Shown here in pieces: positions 52,753-61,206 of a DNA stretch of 64,000 bases. The notes below the pieces were generated by a model that worked only from the letters and a program-made list of their open reading frames with translations, searched no databases and was not told where the DNA came from. How positions within the stretch are numbered: position 1 is the first letter of the stretch; each line of letters starts with the position of its first letter. The DNA is from an uncultured Muribaculaceae bacterium (GTDB lineage Bacteria > Bacteroidota > Bacteroidia > Bacteroidales > Muribaculaceae). The DNA lies in contig CAJURN010000016.1 in assembly GCA_910589055.1 (NCBI GenBank), forward strand, positions 4,713 to 68,712. Reading direction: 5' to 3'. A program made the translations under genes and the position numbers.

Positions 52753-52923
52753 GTAGGATGTACAAATTAGTTAAGGCATTGCTTATAGCTTTCTATGGTA
52801 GCCTTCCAACCGGCTTTTCAGTTCCAATGGAACCCCATTGTGCCATCAAAGCCAATTGAAATCCTACTCATATAAAACCCAATCAATACGATAACTAATT
52901 AATACTTCCTACTTAACCCGTTA

Positions 52924-53736
52924 TTATAACAGCAGCAGGGAGGCGGCCATGACGGCCATGCCGAGGATGACGCCGATGAGGGCGGCGTGATGGTGGCCGT
53001 GGCGTTCGGCTCCGGGAAGGAGTTCGTCGAAGGAGATATAGACCATGATTCCGGCTACTGCGGCAAGGCATACCGCATTGACCTGCGGCGACCAAAAGGG
53101 CATCAGAAACAACATTCCGGCCAATGCTCCGGCAGGCTCGGCAAGTCCGGAGAGAATCGTGTAACGCAGCGCCTTGCGGCGGTTGCCGGTTGAATGATAT
53201 ATGGGCACAAATACGGCTATACCTTCCGGAATGTTGTGGATTGAAACGGCTATTACAATGGGAAGTGCGAGTTCTATGCCGTCGAGCGCCGACACGAAGG
53301 TTGCAATTCCTTCGGGAAAGTTGTGTATGCCTATGGCAAGGGCAAGCATTGTGCCGGTGCGCTTGAGGTGGTGGCTCGACGGGTCGGATAGTTCGCTGAG
53401 CTGATGTTGCTCATGCGGGTTTTCATCTTCGGGTACGAGCATGTCAATCACTGCCGCCAAAAGTATGCCGCCGAAAAATGCAAGCACTGTGTAAAGCATC
53501 GGAAGCCGTCCGATATAGCCCGCGCTTTCAAATCCCTCGCATGCTTCGGGCACAAGCTCGACAAACGATATGTACACCATCACTCCGGCTGAAAGTCCCA
53601 TCGCGAATGACAGCACACGACGGTTGTCACGTCGCGTGAAAAGTGTGAGCAGGGCGCCGAGTCCTGTTGCAAGTCCGGCCACGAGTGTGAGCCCGAGGGC
53701 TATAAGTATGGTGTTTAAATCCGGTATATTTGACAT
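52924..53736 (-). CDS. zupT: ZIP-family zinc transporter
   Basis: A 270-residue protein with eight helices and the two metal-binding helices IGIHNFPEGIATFVSAL (about 137) and VSIHNIPEGIAVFVP (about 164). A His-rich loop (ENPHEQHQ... SSHH) links helices III and IV. ZupT imports zinc and other divalent cations. Its ATG shares one base with the stop of the PEGA protein gene upstream (TGATG), so translation is coupled. A final HGHHH stretch may help collect metal. Confidence 0.92.
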   Translation of the reverse strand: MSNIPDLNTILIALGLTLVAGLATGLGALLTLFTRRDNRRVLSFAMGLSAGVMVYISFVELVPEACEGFESAGYIGRLPMLYTVLAFFGGILLAAVIDMLVPEDENPHEQHQLSELSDPSSHHLKRTGTMLALAIGIHNFPEGIATFVSALDGIELALPIVIAVSIHNIPEGIAVFVPIYHSTGNRRKALRYTILSGLAEPAGALAGMLFLMPFWSPQVNAVCLAAVAGIMVYISFDELLPGAERHGHHHAALIGVILGMAVMAASLLLL

Positions 53737-55784
53737 CAGTATGATACTTTTCGGACCCTGTACCGGTCGGTCTTTTTCCCTGTTCCGGTGCCAATGGAGA
53801 GATTGACATTTTTATTGGGTCCATTTCCTAATATCATAACACCGGCTTTGGCCGAATCGTTCGCCACTTCATCCCTGGTCCAATACCACGGCGTGGATTC
53901 CGTTCCGGTTTTGAGTTTTTTACCACCGAAAGCCTCAAGACTTTCATTTATCTTATTAATGTTTTTTGCAATATAGTCGGCCTCTTTTTCTTTCGGGAGA
54001 TAGCCTGCAAGTTGCATGGCTGAGCTCCAGTCGTAAAACTGTCCGGCGGAAGTGTCATCCTCAAGAGCCAGACAGAAGTATCCGGTACCATCGGGATTGC
54101 GCAGTACAATCCCGGTCTTGGAATATACGGCCTGCTCCGACGGTGAAAGTTCATTCCATTCCGAAACGTCAAAGTAATAATTCTTGTTTTTCCGTCTTAC
54201 GGCCAAATTATATTCCGACCATGACACCCGAGGGAAGAAATCCTTTACATGCAGCGTTTCCCCGGATTTCCAACGGGCGAGCACCTGCCGGTTGCCGGCC
54301 TCATCTGACTTGGTGGCACTTGTTTTTGAGCCGAATTTAAGACGCTTGCCGCCTTGAATCCAATAATAGTCATCATCAAAAGAAATCCCCACACTATCGA
54401 GAGCCGACTGAATACGGGAGTAATTCTTTGCGATGTAATCATATTCCGCTTCCGTCAACATCGAATTTTCATATAGATTATATGAGGATTTATAGGTGCG
54501 CGTGCCCTTGACTCCGAAATGGAAGAGACAGAACATTTCATTACCATCACCGAGCACAAGCCCGCGACGGTTATACTTGTTTTTCTCCGCTTTAGGCTGA
54601 GAAGCCCAATCAGAAGGAGTGATATAGAACAATTCACCACCCTTCGACACCGCAAGGTCAAATGCCTTGGGTGTAGTCCTGAATACGACAGGTTTCAGTC
54701 CTGCCACCCAATCCATTGAAGAAGCCGAGTCTTTTTCGAGAGCTTCTGATATGGTGTAGGTTTCATCCTTTACGAAATCCATGGCAATTACACGCGGCTT
54801 GTAACCGTCGGCCTGAATTGTCACGAGATGGTATCCGGCTGTGACGGCGGAAATCTCGGGGGACGTTCCGACGGGATTTCCGTCGATGTATATTTCCGCC
54901 CCGACAGGCTGGCAATCCACATTCAATGTTGCGATATGAGGCTCAAGAGCGGGAACAACAAGCGTGCGCTTGTCGTTGGCAGCAAGCTCAATCGTGCCTA
55001 TCCGGCTTTCAAAGCCCGGTCGGCGCACCTCATAGCGGTAAAGTCCTGCCGAAAGTTCGCCTGCCCAGGTGTCGGTACCCCGCAACTCTTCATTAATATA
55101 AATTTCACAATTCTTTGTTTCAGGCACTACGGTAAGGGATGCCCGCACCGATTTCAAAACCACGTCGCGCATGACCTTACCGGCAGAAGTTATATTCACC
55201 GTCTCCGATGCCGGGGCATACCCGTCAGCCTCGACAGTGTAACTGTGAGAACCGTATTTCAGAAAGACACGTGCATTTCCGGACGCGTCGACCTGCTGCG
55301 GCTGGCCGTCGATTTTGAGCGACACCCCTGTGGCAGGAGTGATTTTAAGCACAAGATAATTTGCGCCCGGGCCTTTGGGTGTCTTTGTATCGGAGACCCC
55401 GCCGCCCGACACTTTAAGGCGCATGGCGTAAATTATGCCTCCATTGAGCGACGTGACTCCGTAGTCGTCGAATTTGATTCGTGCGGGATAGAAGTCATCG
55501 CCACGAATCTGGAACATTTTTGCTCCCGGGCACAGATACACCATATATTCGCCTGCCGAATAAGATGTCTCTCCCACCACATCGCCCTCGAAAATCAAGC
55601 CATGGCGAGGTATCTGAACCTTTACGAGGGCACATAGCTGATTGTTGAAATCGCGGCGCTGCAGGCTCACCACCATCGGGTCGGCCGTGGCCGTGAAACT
55701 TTCTACAACGAGTTCCTGACCGCAGGCAAGTCCGGCAGTCATAATCAAAACGGGCAATATGATATATCGGAGAAATCGAAGCAT
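53736..55784 (-). CDS. PEGA-domain exported protein
   Basis: A 682-residue protein with a signal peptide ending near GLACGQ. About residues 145-350 hold three PEGA-like repeats, each with a strand pattern such as VSLKIDGQP, CEIYINEELRGTD and AEIYIDGNPVGTSPE. The C-terminal 300 residues contain two similar modules (LFYITPSDWASQ, GLVLGDGNEMFCL; then FDVSEWNELSP, GIVLRNPDGTGYFCL), a duplicated unit I do not recognise. PEGA domains are common in surface-layer or envelope proteins. It is divergent from rmlB and coupled to zupT, but a metal role is not evident. Confidence 0.75.
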   Translation of the reverse strand: MLRFLRYIILPVLIMTAGLACGQELVVESFTATADPMVVSLQRRDFNNQLCALVKVQIPRHGLIFEGDVVGETSYSAGEYMVYLCPGAKMFQIRGDDFYPARIKFDDYGVTSLNGGIIYAMRLKVSGGGVSDTKTPKGPGANYLVLKITPATGVSLKIDGQPQQVDASGNARVFLKYGSHSYTVEADGYAPASETVNITSAGKVMRDVVLKSVRASLTVVPETKNCEIYINEELRGTDTWAGELSAGLYRYEVRRPGFESRIGTIELAANDKRTLVVPALEPHIATLNVDCQPVGAEIYIDGNPVGTSPEISAVTAGYHLVTIQADGYKPRVIAMDFVKDETYTISEALEKDSASSMDWVAGLKPVVFRTTPKAFDLAVSKGGELFYITPSDWASQPKAEKNKYNRRGLVLGDGNEMFCLFHFGVKGTRTYKSSYNLYENSMLTEAEYDYIAKNYSRIQSALDSVGISFDDDYYWIQGGKRLKFGSKTSATKSDEAGNRQVLARWKSGETLHVKDFFPRVSWSEYNLAVRRKNKNYYFDVSEWNELSPSEQAVYSKTGIVLRNPDGTGYFCLALEDDTSAGQFYDWSSAMQLAGYLPKEKEADYIAKNINKINESLEAFGGKKLKTGTESTPWYWTRDEVANDSAKAGVMILGNGPNKNVNLSIGTGTGKKTDRYRVRKVSY

Positions 55785-55885
55785 AAAAAGCAGACTATTC
55801 CACAGGTTTTTCAGTTAATGCCACAAATTTAGCAATTTTATTCAGAATATCACAGTTGTTATTTCCGGCAACGAATCTTTTTTAG

Positions 55886-55893
55886 TAACTTCG
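55886..55893 (+). promoter_or_regulatory. -7-like element for the dTDP-sugar operon
   Basis: TAACTTCG, one base off TAnnTTTG, 33 bp upstream of the rmlB start. Confidence 0.45.
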
Positions 55894-55925
55894 CTTCTCA
55901 TAAAAGAAAAAAATCTTTTTCAGGT

Positions 55926-57125
55926 ATGACAGAAACATATCTTGTGACCGGAGGAGCCGGGTTCATCGGCTCCAATTATGTGAAAATGCTCTGCGCACGC
56001 GCCGACTCCCCTCGTGTTGTAGTGCTTGATGCGCTCACATATGCCGGAAATCTAACATCCATCGACCCGGAAATCAAGGCCGGAAAAGCCGAACTTGTCC
56101 ATGGCTCGGTTTGCGACCGTGCGCTGCTCGACTCTTTGCTTGCCGAAATTCGCCCTGACTACATCGTACATTTTGCCGCCGAGAGCCATGTCGACCGCAG
56201 CATTTCCGACCCGGGAGCTTTCATAAGCACCAACATATCGGGCACACAGACTTTACTCGAGGCTGCCAGACAGCTGCGCGACGCCGAAATAAAAACAGGC
56301 GCGCGGCCTTCGCTGAAAAAATATATACAGGTGAGCACCGACGAAGTCTACGGCCAGCTCAGCCTTGACATCCCCGAGGGCGAAACCGATTCAGAACTTA
56401 CAGCAGCCCTTGGACGCCGCAAGGACGACCCGGTTGTAAAATACGGTACGGGGACTTTTTCGGAACGCACCCAGCTCGACCCGTCGTCGCCCTACTCCGC
56501 ATCCAAGGCTTCGGCCGACATGATCGCCCTTGCATACGCCCGCACATTCGGTATGCCCGTGTGCGTGACCCGATGCAGCAATAATTACGGTCCTTACCAA
56601 TTCCCGGAAAAACTCATTCCGCTTGTAATCAACAACCTCCTTGGCGGCCGTAAACTCCCCGTGTACGGACGCGGCCTTAACGTGCGCGACTGGTTGCATG
56701 TTTCCGACCACTGCCGTGCCATTGACGCCGTGATTGCCAAGGGCGTCTCCGGCGAAGTCTACAACATCGGAGGATTCAACGAGAAACGAAACATCGACCT
56801 TGTAAAGATTCTCATCCACACTGCCGCCGATTTGCTTCGGAACGAATCCGGATTAAGGGAGGCGTCATCTGTTTCTCCCGACGAAATCACTGAGGACTTA
56901 ATCAGTTACGTAACCGACCGCGCGGGACATGACGCACGCTACGCCATCGACTCTTCCAAAATAATGGAGCACACCGGCTGGCGCCCCATGGTGGCGTTTC
57001 CCGACGGAATCAAGGACACCGTGCGCTGGAATATTGAAAACCGGAAGTGGCTCGATGATGTCACCTCCGGCGAATACCGCAAATATTATGAACGCATGTA
57101 CTCTCACGTGCATAAATCCGAGTAA
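55926..57125 (+). CDS. rmlB: dTDP-glucose 4,6-dehydratase
   Basis: A 399-residue extended SDR enzyme. The NAD motif is VTGGAGFIGSNYV (about 6), DALTYAGN follows the second strand, VHFAAESHVDRSI (about 78) contains a conserved active-site block, VSTDEVYG precedes an insertion, and the catalytic pair is in PYSASKAS (about 189). It is some 40 residues longer than typical RmlB, from inserts near 120 and 155. It converts dTDP-glucose to dTDP-4-keto-6-deoxyglucose, the branch point for 6-deoxy and amino sugars. First gene of the operon; rmlA follows after 3 bp. Confidence 0.93.
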   Translation: MTETYLVTGGAGFIGSNYVKMLCARADSPRVVVLDALTYAGNLTSIDPEIKAGKAELVHGSVCDRALLDSLLAEIRPDYIVHFAAESHVDRSISDPGAFISTNISGTQTLLEAARQLRDAEIKTGARPSLKKYIQVSTDEVYGQLSLDIPEGETDSELTAALGRRKDDPVVKYGTGTFSERTQLDPSSPYSASKASADMIALAYARTFGMPVCVTRCSNNYGPYQFPEKLIPLVINNLLGGRKLPVYGRGLNVRDWLHVSDHCRAIDAVIAKGVSGEVYNIGGFNEKRNIDLVKILIHTAADLLRNESGLREASSVSPDEITEDLISYVTDRAGHDARYAIDSSKIMEHTGWRPMVAFPDGIKDTVRWNIENRKWLDDVTSGEYRKYYERMYSHVHKSE

Positions 57126-57128
57126 GCC

Positions 57129-58007
57129 ATGAAAGGAATCGTACTCGCCGGGGGTGCGGGCAGAAGACTCCACCCCATCACCAAAGGCATTTCCAAACAG
57201 CTCATCCCCATCTACGACAAGCCGATGGTATATTATCCGATTTCGGTGCTTATGCTTGCCGGAATACGGGAAATACTCATCATATCCACTCCGGAAGACC
57301 TTCCGATGTTCCGTCGGCTTCTCGGCACAGGCCATCAGTTCGGAGTACATTTCTGTTATGCCGAGCAGCCACGTCCCGATGGACTTGCACAGGCTTTCAT
57401 AATCGGACGTGAATTCATTGGCGATGATGATGTGTGCCTTGTACTGGGCGACAACATATTCTACGGTCAGGGGTTCACCGGCATGCTGCGTAAAGCCGTA
57501 GCCGATGCACGCCACAACCGCGCGACCATATTCGGCTACAAGGTGCAGGATCCACGACGCTATGGCGTAGTGACCCTTGACGATGAAGGAAAACCTATAA
57601 GAATCGTGGAGAAACCCATACAGCCGGAAAGCGATAATGCTGTGGTAGGTCTGTACTTCTACCCGAACGACGTGGTGGATATAGCCACAAAAATAAAGCC
57701 CTCGTCTCGTTGCGAGCTTGAAATAACCAGTGTCAACGGCGAATACATGCTTCAGCGCCGCCTCAATGTACAGCTGTTCGGGCGCGGATTTGCATGGCTC
57801 GACACCGGCACTATCGACTCGCTCATGGAGGCATCGGCTTTTGTCGAAGCCATCCAGAAACGCCAGGGGCTCAAGATTGCCGCACTCGAGGAAGTGGCCT
57901 ACCGCTGCGGATACATCGGTGCGTCAGACCTCGAAGAGCTTGCCCGGGAGCTTGGGTCGACCGATTACGGATATTATCTCCTTAACCTTGCGCATGAAAA
58001 AAGGTAA
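57129..58007 (+). CDS. rmlA: Glucose-1-phosphate thymidylyltransferase
   Basis: A 292-residue nucleotidyltransferase of standard length. It opens with KGIVLAGGAGRRLHPIT, the pyrophosphorylase loop, then SKQLIPIYDKPMVYYP (about 23), LVLGDNIFYG (about 107), a PRRYGVV motif and VEKPIQPES (about 160), and FAWLDTGTIDSLMEA (about 221). It makes dTDP-glucose from dTTP and glucose-1-phosphate, the substrate of RmlB. The gene overlaps the next by 14 bp. Confidence 0.95.
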   Translation: MKGIVLAGGAGRRLHPITKGISKQLIPIYDKPMVYYPISVLMLAGIREILIISTPEDLPMFRRLLGTGHQFGVHFCYAEQPRPDGLAQAFIIGREFIGDDDVCLVLGDNIFYGQGFTGMLRKAVADARHNRATIFGYKVQDPRRYGVVTLDDEGKPIRIVEKPIQPESDNAVVGLYFYPNDVVDIATKIKPSSRCELEITSVNGEYMLQRRLNVQLFGRGFAWLDTGTIDSLMEASAFVEAIQKRQGLKIAALEEVAYRCGYIGASDLEELARELGSTDYGYYLLNLAHEKR

Positions 58008-58422
58008 TGATCCCGATATTCCGCGGTTGATTTCTCTGCCTAAAATCTCCGACCCGCGAGGAAATCTGTCTTTTATTCAGGGAGGTGACTCCGCGGGCGA
58101 GATTCCGTTCGAGATTGAACGTGCCTACTGGATTTACGACATTCCGGGCGGCGAGCGGCATCATGGCCGGGCGCTGCGCACTACCACCGAGGCAATCGTC
58201 GCGATGAGCGGCTGCTTCGATGTGGAGGTGGATAACGGACGCGGATTCCGTCACCGTTTCACCCTGCGCGACAGCCATACAGCCCTGTTGCTACCTCCGA
58301 TGACTTGGCGCCAGCTTGAAAATTTCTCCACAAATGCAACGGCACTCACGGTAAGTTCCCGGCCTTATGACCCGGCGGAATATATCCGGGAGCATGACAA
58401 ATTCCTTTCAGAAGCATTATGA
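57994..58422 (+). CDS. FdtA/WxcM-like cupin, divergent copy
   Basis: About 142 residues from the ATG at 57994, inside the rmlA 3' end; a longer frame upstream is a shadow of rmlA. The cupin signature ERHHGRALRTTTEAIVAMSG followed by CFDVEVDNG is close to dTDP-sugar 3,4-ketoisomerases (FdtA) and WxcM, but the usual RGGHAH metal-binding segment is changed. It has LPKISDPRGNLSFIQGG at the N-terminus as in FdtA. It probably isomerises dTDP-4-keto-6-deoxyglucose at C3/C4 or is a partner of the next gene. ATGA overlap with that gene. Confidence 0.75.
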   Translation: MKKGNDPDIPRLISLPKISDPRGNLSFIQGGDSAGEIPFEIERAYWIYDIPGGERHHGRALRTTTEAIVAMSGCFDVEVDNGRGFRHRFTLRDSHTALLLPPMTWRQLENFSTNATALTVSSRPYDPAEYIREHDKFLSEAL

Positions 58423-58877
58423 GCAGCCTTGAACACGAAAGCCACCTCACTTCGTCCATCGACACCTGCCGCCTGATTGACCTGCCGCGCCTTGGCGACG
58501 ATACCGACGGCTCGCTCACTGTTGTCGAAAACGTCGGCACTTCGCCATTGCAGATAAAACGGGTCTACTACCTCTACGATGTTCCTGCCGATGCCGAACG
58601 TGGAGGACATTCCCACCATAATCTCCGGCAGCTTATCGTGGCTCTGAGCGGAAGTTTTGACGTGACTGTCGACGACGGACTGCACACCAAGACCGTTACC
58701 CTCAACCGTCCCTACAAGGCTCTGAGCATCGAGCGCGGTATTTGGAGAACCATCGAAAATTTTTCGTCAGGGGCTGTGTGTCTCGTGCTGGCTTCCGAAA
58801 AATTCGACGAAGCCGACTATGTGCGCTCTTACGAGGATTTTCTGAAACTCACCGCACCCAAGCGCTCAAAATCTTAA
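58419..58877 (+). CDS. FdtA/WxcM-like dTDP-4-keto-6-deoxyglucose 3,4-ketoisomerase
   Basis: A 152-residue cupin with the canonical segment ERGGHSHHNLRQLIVALSG, followed by SFDVTVDDG, and a C-terminal EKFDEADYVRSYEDFL. FdtA-type enzymes make dTDP-3-keto-6-deoxygalactose (or the glucose epimer, QdtA type), en route to 3-amino-3,6-dideoxyhexoses. The gene overlaps the previous one by 4 bp. No aminotransferase (FdtB) or RmlC/RmlD is in the window, so the end product is unknown. Confidence 0.82.
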   Translation: MSSLEHESHLTSSIDTCRLIDLPRLGDDTDGSLTVVENVGTSPLQIKRVYYLYDVPADAERGGHSHHNLRQLIVALSGSFDVTVDDGLHTKTVTLNRPYKALSIERGIWRTIENFSSGAVCLVLASEKFDEADYVRSYEDFLKLTAPKRSKS

Positions 58878-58959
58878 CCTACGGAAACCTCGCGCCGCGA
58901 AATTTGTTATAAATTCAGATGAATTTAATAACACGTATCAACTATAACATTCACAAGAT

Positions 58960-59619
58960 ATGAAAGGTCGCACATTATTTATCACGGCATTAATCGTAAC
59001 CATCGCCGGAATAGCACTCATACTTACCCACAACACCGTACGCAGCAGCGGCGTGGTAGTTGCGGGCGGTGTACTTTTTATAATCTCAGGCCTTATCAAC
59101 GTCCTTGGCCTGATGAGAACCCCGACAAAAGGCGAAGACTCCCGCCGCTCGGCTGTAAGCACTGCCTTCGGGTGGATTTCAAGCTCGGCAGCCTTCGTGC
59201 TTGGTCTGTGCATGCTGATTTTTCAGGAGCGTTTTGTTGAGCTTATCGCCTTCATGTTCGCCATCATAATATGTCTTGGCGCATTGTTCCAGTTTTTCCT
59301 GCTCGCGTTCGGAACCAATCCGGTACGCCTGCCGGGCTGGCTGTTCGTGGTTCCGTTCCTTCTTGTAGGTGGCGCCGTATATATATTCCTGCTCACGCCC
59401 GAAACCGAAGACCACCACATCATGCTCGTGACAGGTATATGTCTCACATTCTTCGGAGCTGCCACTATAATCGAATCTGTGATGGTGGGAACAGCCAACC
59501 GGACCATTGCCAAACTCGCCAAGACAAGTCCCGAAAAGAAATCTGCCGAGCCGGAAAAGCCGGTTGAGCCCGAAAAACCAATCGAACCTAAATCAATAGA
59601 CGAAGCCGACGGCAAATGA
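58960..59619 (+). CDS. DUF308/HdeD-like membrane protein with acidic-Pro tail
   Basis: A 219-residue protein with six hydrophobic helices in three hairpin pairs (to about 180), as in the HdeD/DUF308 family, then a tail rich in Pro, Glu and Lys with EKPVEPEKPIEPK repeats. Role unknown; some relatives respond to acid. Its last codons overlap the start of the HAD gene by 4 bp. Confidence 0.7.
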   Translation: MKGRTLFITALIVTIAGIALILTHNTVRSSGVVVAGGVLFIISGLINVLGLMRTPTKGEDSRRSAVSTAFGWISSSAAFVLGLCMLIFQERFVELIAFMFAIIICLGALFQFFLLAFGTNPVRLPGWLFVVPFLLVGGAVYIFLLTPETEDHHIMLVTGICLTFFGAATIIESVMVGTANRTIAKLAKTSPEKKSAEPEKPVEPEKPIEPKSIDEADGK

Positions 59620-60413
59620 CAATAACAACTCAAGACACGAAACCATTTCTTTGGTTCGACCTCGACGACACCCTCTGGGACATGACGGGCAATTCCGACA
59701 TAGTCCTGGAGGACTTGTTTAATGAAGACCCTGATGTCCGGCGTCATTTCCTCGACAAAGGGTCCGAAGCATGGAATGAAATCTATCATCGCGAAAACAA
59801 AAAACTCTGGGAAGAGTACAGCGCAGGACGTATCTCGCGCGACTTCCTGCGCATCGAACGGTTCGCCCGCCCGTTCCGCATTGCAGGAGCTGACAACGAG
59901 GACGCCCTGAAAATTGCACAGCGGCTCGACACGGATTACCTGAAACGCCTCGGCGCATGCAAAGGGATTATTCCCGGAGCCATACAACTCCTTGACAGGC
60001 TCTCTGCCGAAGGATATCCGATGGGGCTTATAAGCAACGGATTCTGCGATGTGCAGTTCAACAAGCTCGACTCAGCAGGCATGCGCCACTACTTCCCCAC
60101 TGTGGTACTGAGCGACGACATCGGGGTAAACAAACCCGACCGCCGTATCTTCGACCACGCACTCCGTTGCGCAGGCTTAAACGCCGCCGACAGCATCCTA
60201 ATTGGCGACAATCCCATTACCGACATCCTCGGGGCGCTGCGTGCCGGATGGGCAGCCGTGTGGTACAATCCGGCAGATATGCCCGCGCCTGACGAACTCA
60301 GAGAATTCGACCGATTCTACCGAACAGTCACAGATTTATCACAGATTACCTCTCAATTGCTGGAAACCCTGCAAGAAATTAATCGCGAAAATCGCGAAAA
60401 ATTAGATTTATAG
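59616..60413 (+). CDS. HAD-family hydrolase, YjjG-like nucleotidase
   Basis: A 265-residue HAD phosphatase: motif I WFDLDDTLWDM (nucleophile Asp), a helical cap (about 30-105), motif II LISNGF, motif III Lys in GVNKPDRRIF, and motif IV GDNPITDILGA. The DxDxTLWD form and length match the YjjG group, which removes phosphate from pyrimidine nucleotides including non-canonical ones. Coupled to the DUF308 gene by 4 bp. Confidence 0.85.
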   Translation: MTITTQDTKPFLWFDLDDTLWDMTGNSDIVLEDLFNEDPDVRRHFLDKGSEAWNEIYHRENKKLWEEYSAGRISRDFLRIERFARPFRIAGADNEDALKIAQRLDTDYLKRLGACKGIIPGAIQLLDRLSAEGYPMGLISNGFCDVQFNKLDSAGMRHYFPTVVLSDDIGVNKPDRRIFDHALRCAGLNAADSILIGDNPITDILGALRAGWAAVWYNPADMPAPDELREFDRFYRTVTDLSQITSQLLETLQEINRENREKLDL

Positions 60414-60461
60414 GGCTGTATTTGAAAAAATTGGCTCAATCATTGTGTGAGATTGAAAAAA

Positions 60462-60480
60462 AAGTGCGATATTTGCACTT
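60462..60480. promoter_or_regulatory. Palindrome overlapping a -7-like box upstream of HU
   Basis: AAGTGC (60462-60467) and GCACTT (60475-60480) flank GATATTT; GATATTTG is one base off TAnnTTTG. A possible autoregulatory site, about 90 bp before the HU start. Confidence 0.4.
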
Positions 60481-60568
60481 GCAAAATCCCAGGCGGTACT
60501 GTTGCCGCCGTAAGGTCTTGCAAATCAACTTTATTATAACATTCACCAACGAATTAAATAATATAGCA

Positions 60569-60841
60569 ATGACTAAAGCTGACATCGTCAACGAAATCTC
60601 AAAAAGCACCGGCATCGAGAAAGCCAACGTTCTTGAAACTATCGAAAAATTCATGGAAGTTGTTAAAGACTCCCTCGCTCATGGCGAAAACGTATATCTT
60701 CGCGGTTTCGGTAGCTTCATCGTGAAGACCCGCTCTGAAAAGACAGCACGCAACATTTCCAAGAACACAACTATCATCATCCCCGAACACAAAATCCCCG
60801 CTTTCAAGCCCGCACGCGTGTTCATGGACGATGTGAAATAA
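60569..60841 (+). CDS. HU/IHF-family DNA-binding protein
   Basis: A 90-residue histone-like protein. It begins MTKADIVNEISKSTGIEKAN and has the DNA-arm motif VYLRGFGSFIVKTRSEKTAR (about 47-66) followed by NISKN and IPAFKPARVF. It bends and compacts DNA and helps replication and recombination. The ATG at 60569 gives the exact family N-terminus. It precedes the small ribosomal-type peptide by 54 bp. Confidence 0.95.
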   Translation: MTKADIVNEISKSTGIEKANVLETIEKFMEVVKDSLAHGENVYLRGFGSFIVKTRSEKTARNISKNTTIIIPEHKIPAFKPARVFMDDVK

Positions 60842-60895
60842 TCTCCATAAGGATATTACATTAAATAATATATTAACTTTTAAATTTAGCGTAAA

Positions 60896-60985
60896 ATGCC
60901 CAGCGGAAAGAAAAGAAAAGGCCACAAGATGGCTACCCACAAGCGCAAAAAACGTCTCAGAAAGAACCGTCACAAGAAGAAATAA
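60896..60985 (+). CDS. AURKAIP1/COX24-domain ribosome-associated peptide
   Basis: A 29-residue, almost entirely basic protein starting MPSGKKRKGHKMATHKRKKR and ending NRHKKK. Bacteroidetes genomes encode this conserved peptide, annotated as AURKAIP1/COX24-domain protein and related to mitochondrial mS38, so it is expected to bind the small ribosomal subunit. It is probably co-transcribed with HU, with the start 54 bp after the HU stop, and is easily missed by gene callers. Confidence 0.85.
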   Translation: MPSGKKRKGHKMATHKRKKRLRKNRHKKK

Positions 60986-61079
60986 TCGGTAGGAGAGCAA
61001 AAAGACAGGATTCAATCCGGCTCTTTCAATCTCCGATGTGACAGACAGAGATGGCGGACATTCGCTCCGCATCATATAC

Positions 61080-61145
61080 AAGAACAAACTTCTGACGGGA
61101 TATATCATGTTTGTCCTAAGTGAAGTTTGTTCTTTGTATTTTTTG
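61080..61145 (+). terminator. Terminator after the AURKAIP1-type peptide
   Basis: AAGAACAAACTTC (61080-61092) pairs with GAAGTTTGTTCTT (61122-61134) over 13 bp, with a 29-base loop and then a T6 run. Confidence 0.85.
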
Positions 61146-61162
61146 ACAATTCATCCTTTTTA

Positions 61163-61178
61163 GCGTCGGCAGACGCAA
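61163..61178 (+). promoter_or_regulatory. Small hairpin in the RNase G leader
   Basis: GCGTC-GGCA-GACGC, a 5-bp GC-rich stem with a 4-base loop, 30-45 bp upstream of the start codon. RNase E/G mRNAs are often self-controlled through the leader in other bacteria, but nothing here proves it. Confidence 0.3.
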
Positions 61179-61206
61179 TTTTATTCAATTCATTCAACAT
61201 TCAATA

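Noticed and set aside
52758..52859. 33-codon frame starting MYKLVKALLIAF
   Set aside because: It has a weak hydrophobic start but no promoter and no clear family. Too short to support.
57730..57993. N-terminal extension of the first FdtA-like gene
   Set aside because: The extra 88 residues are a frame-shifted reading of rmlA with Arg/Ser-rich composition. The ATG at 57994 gives the normal FdtA N-terminus.
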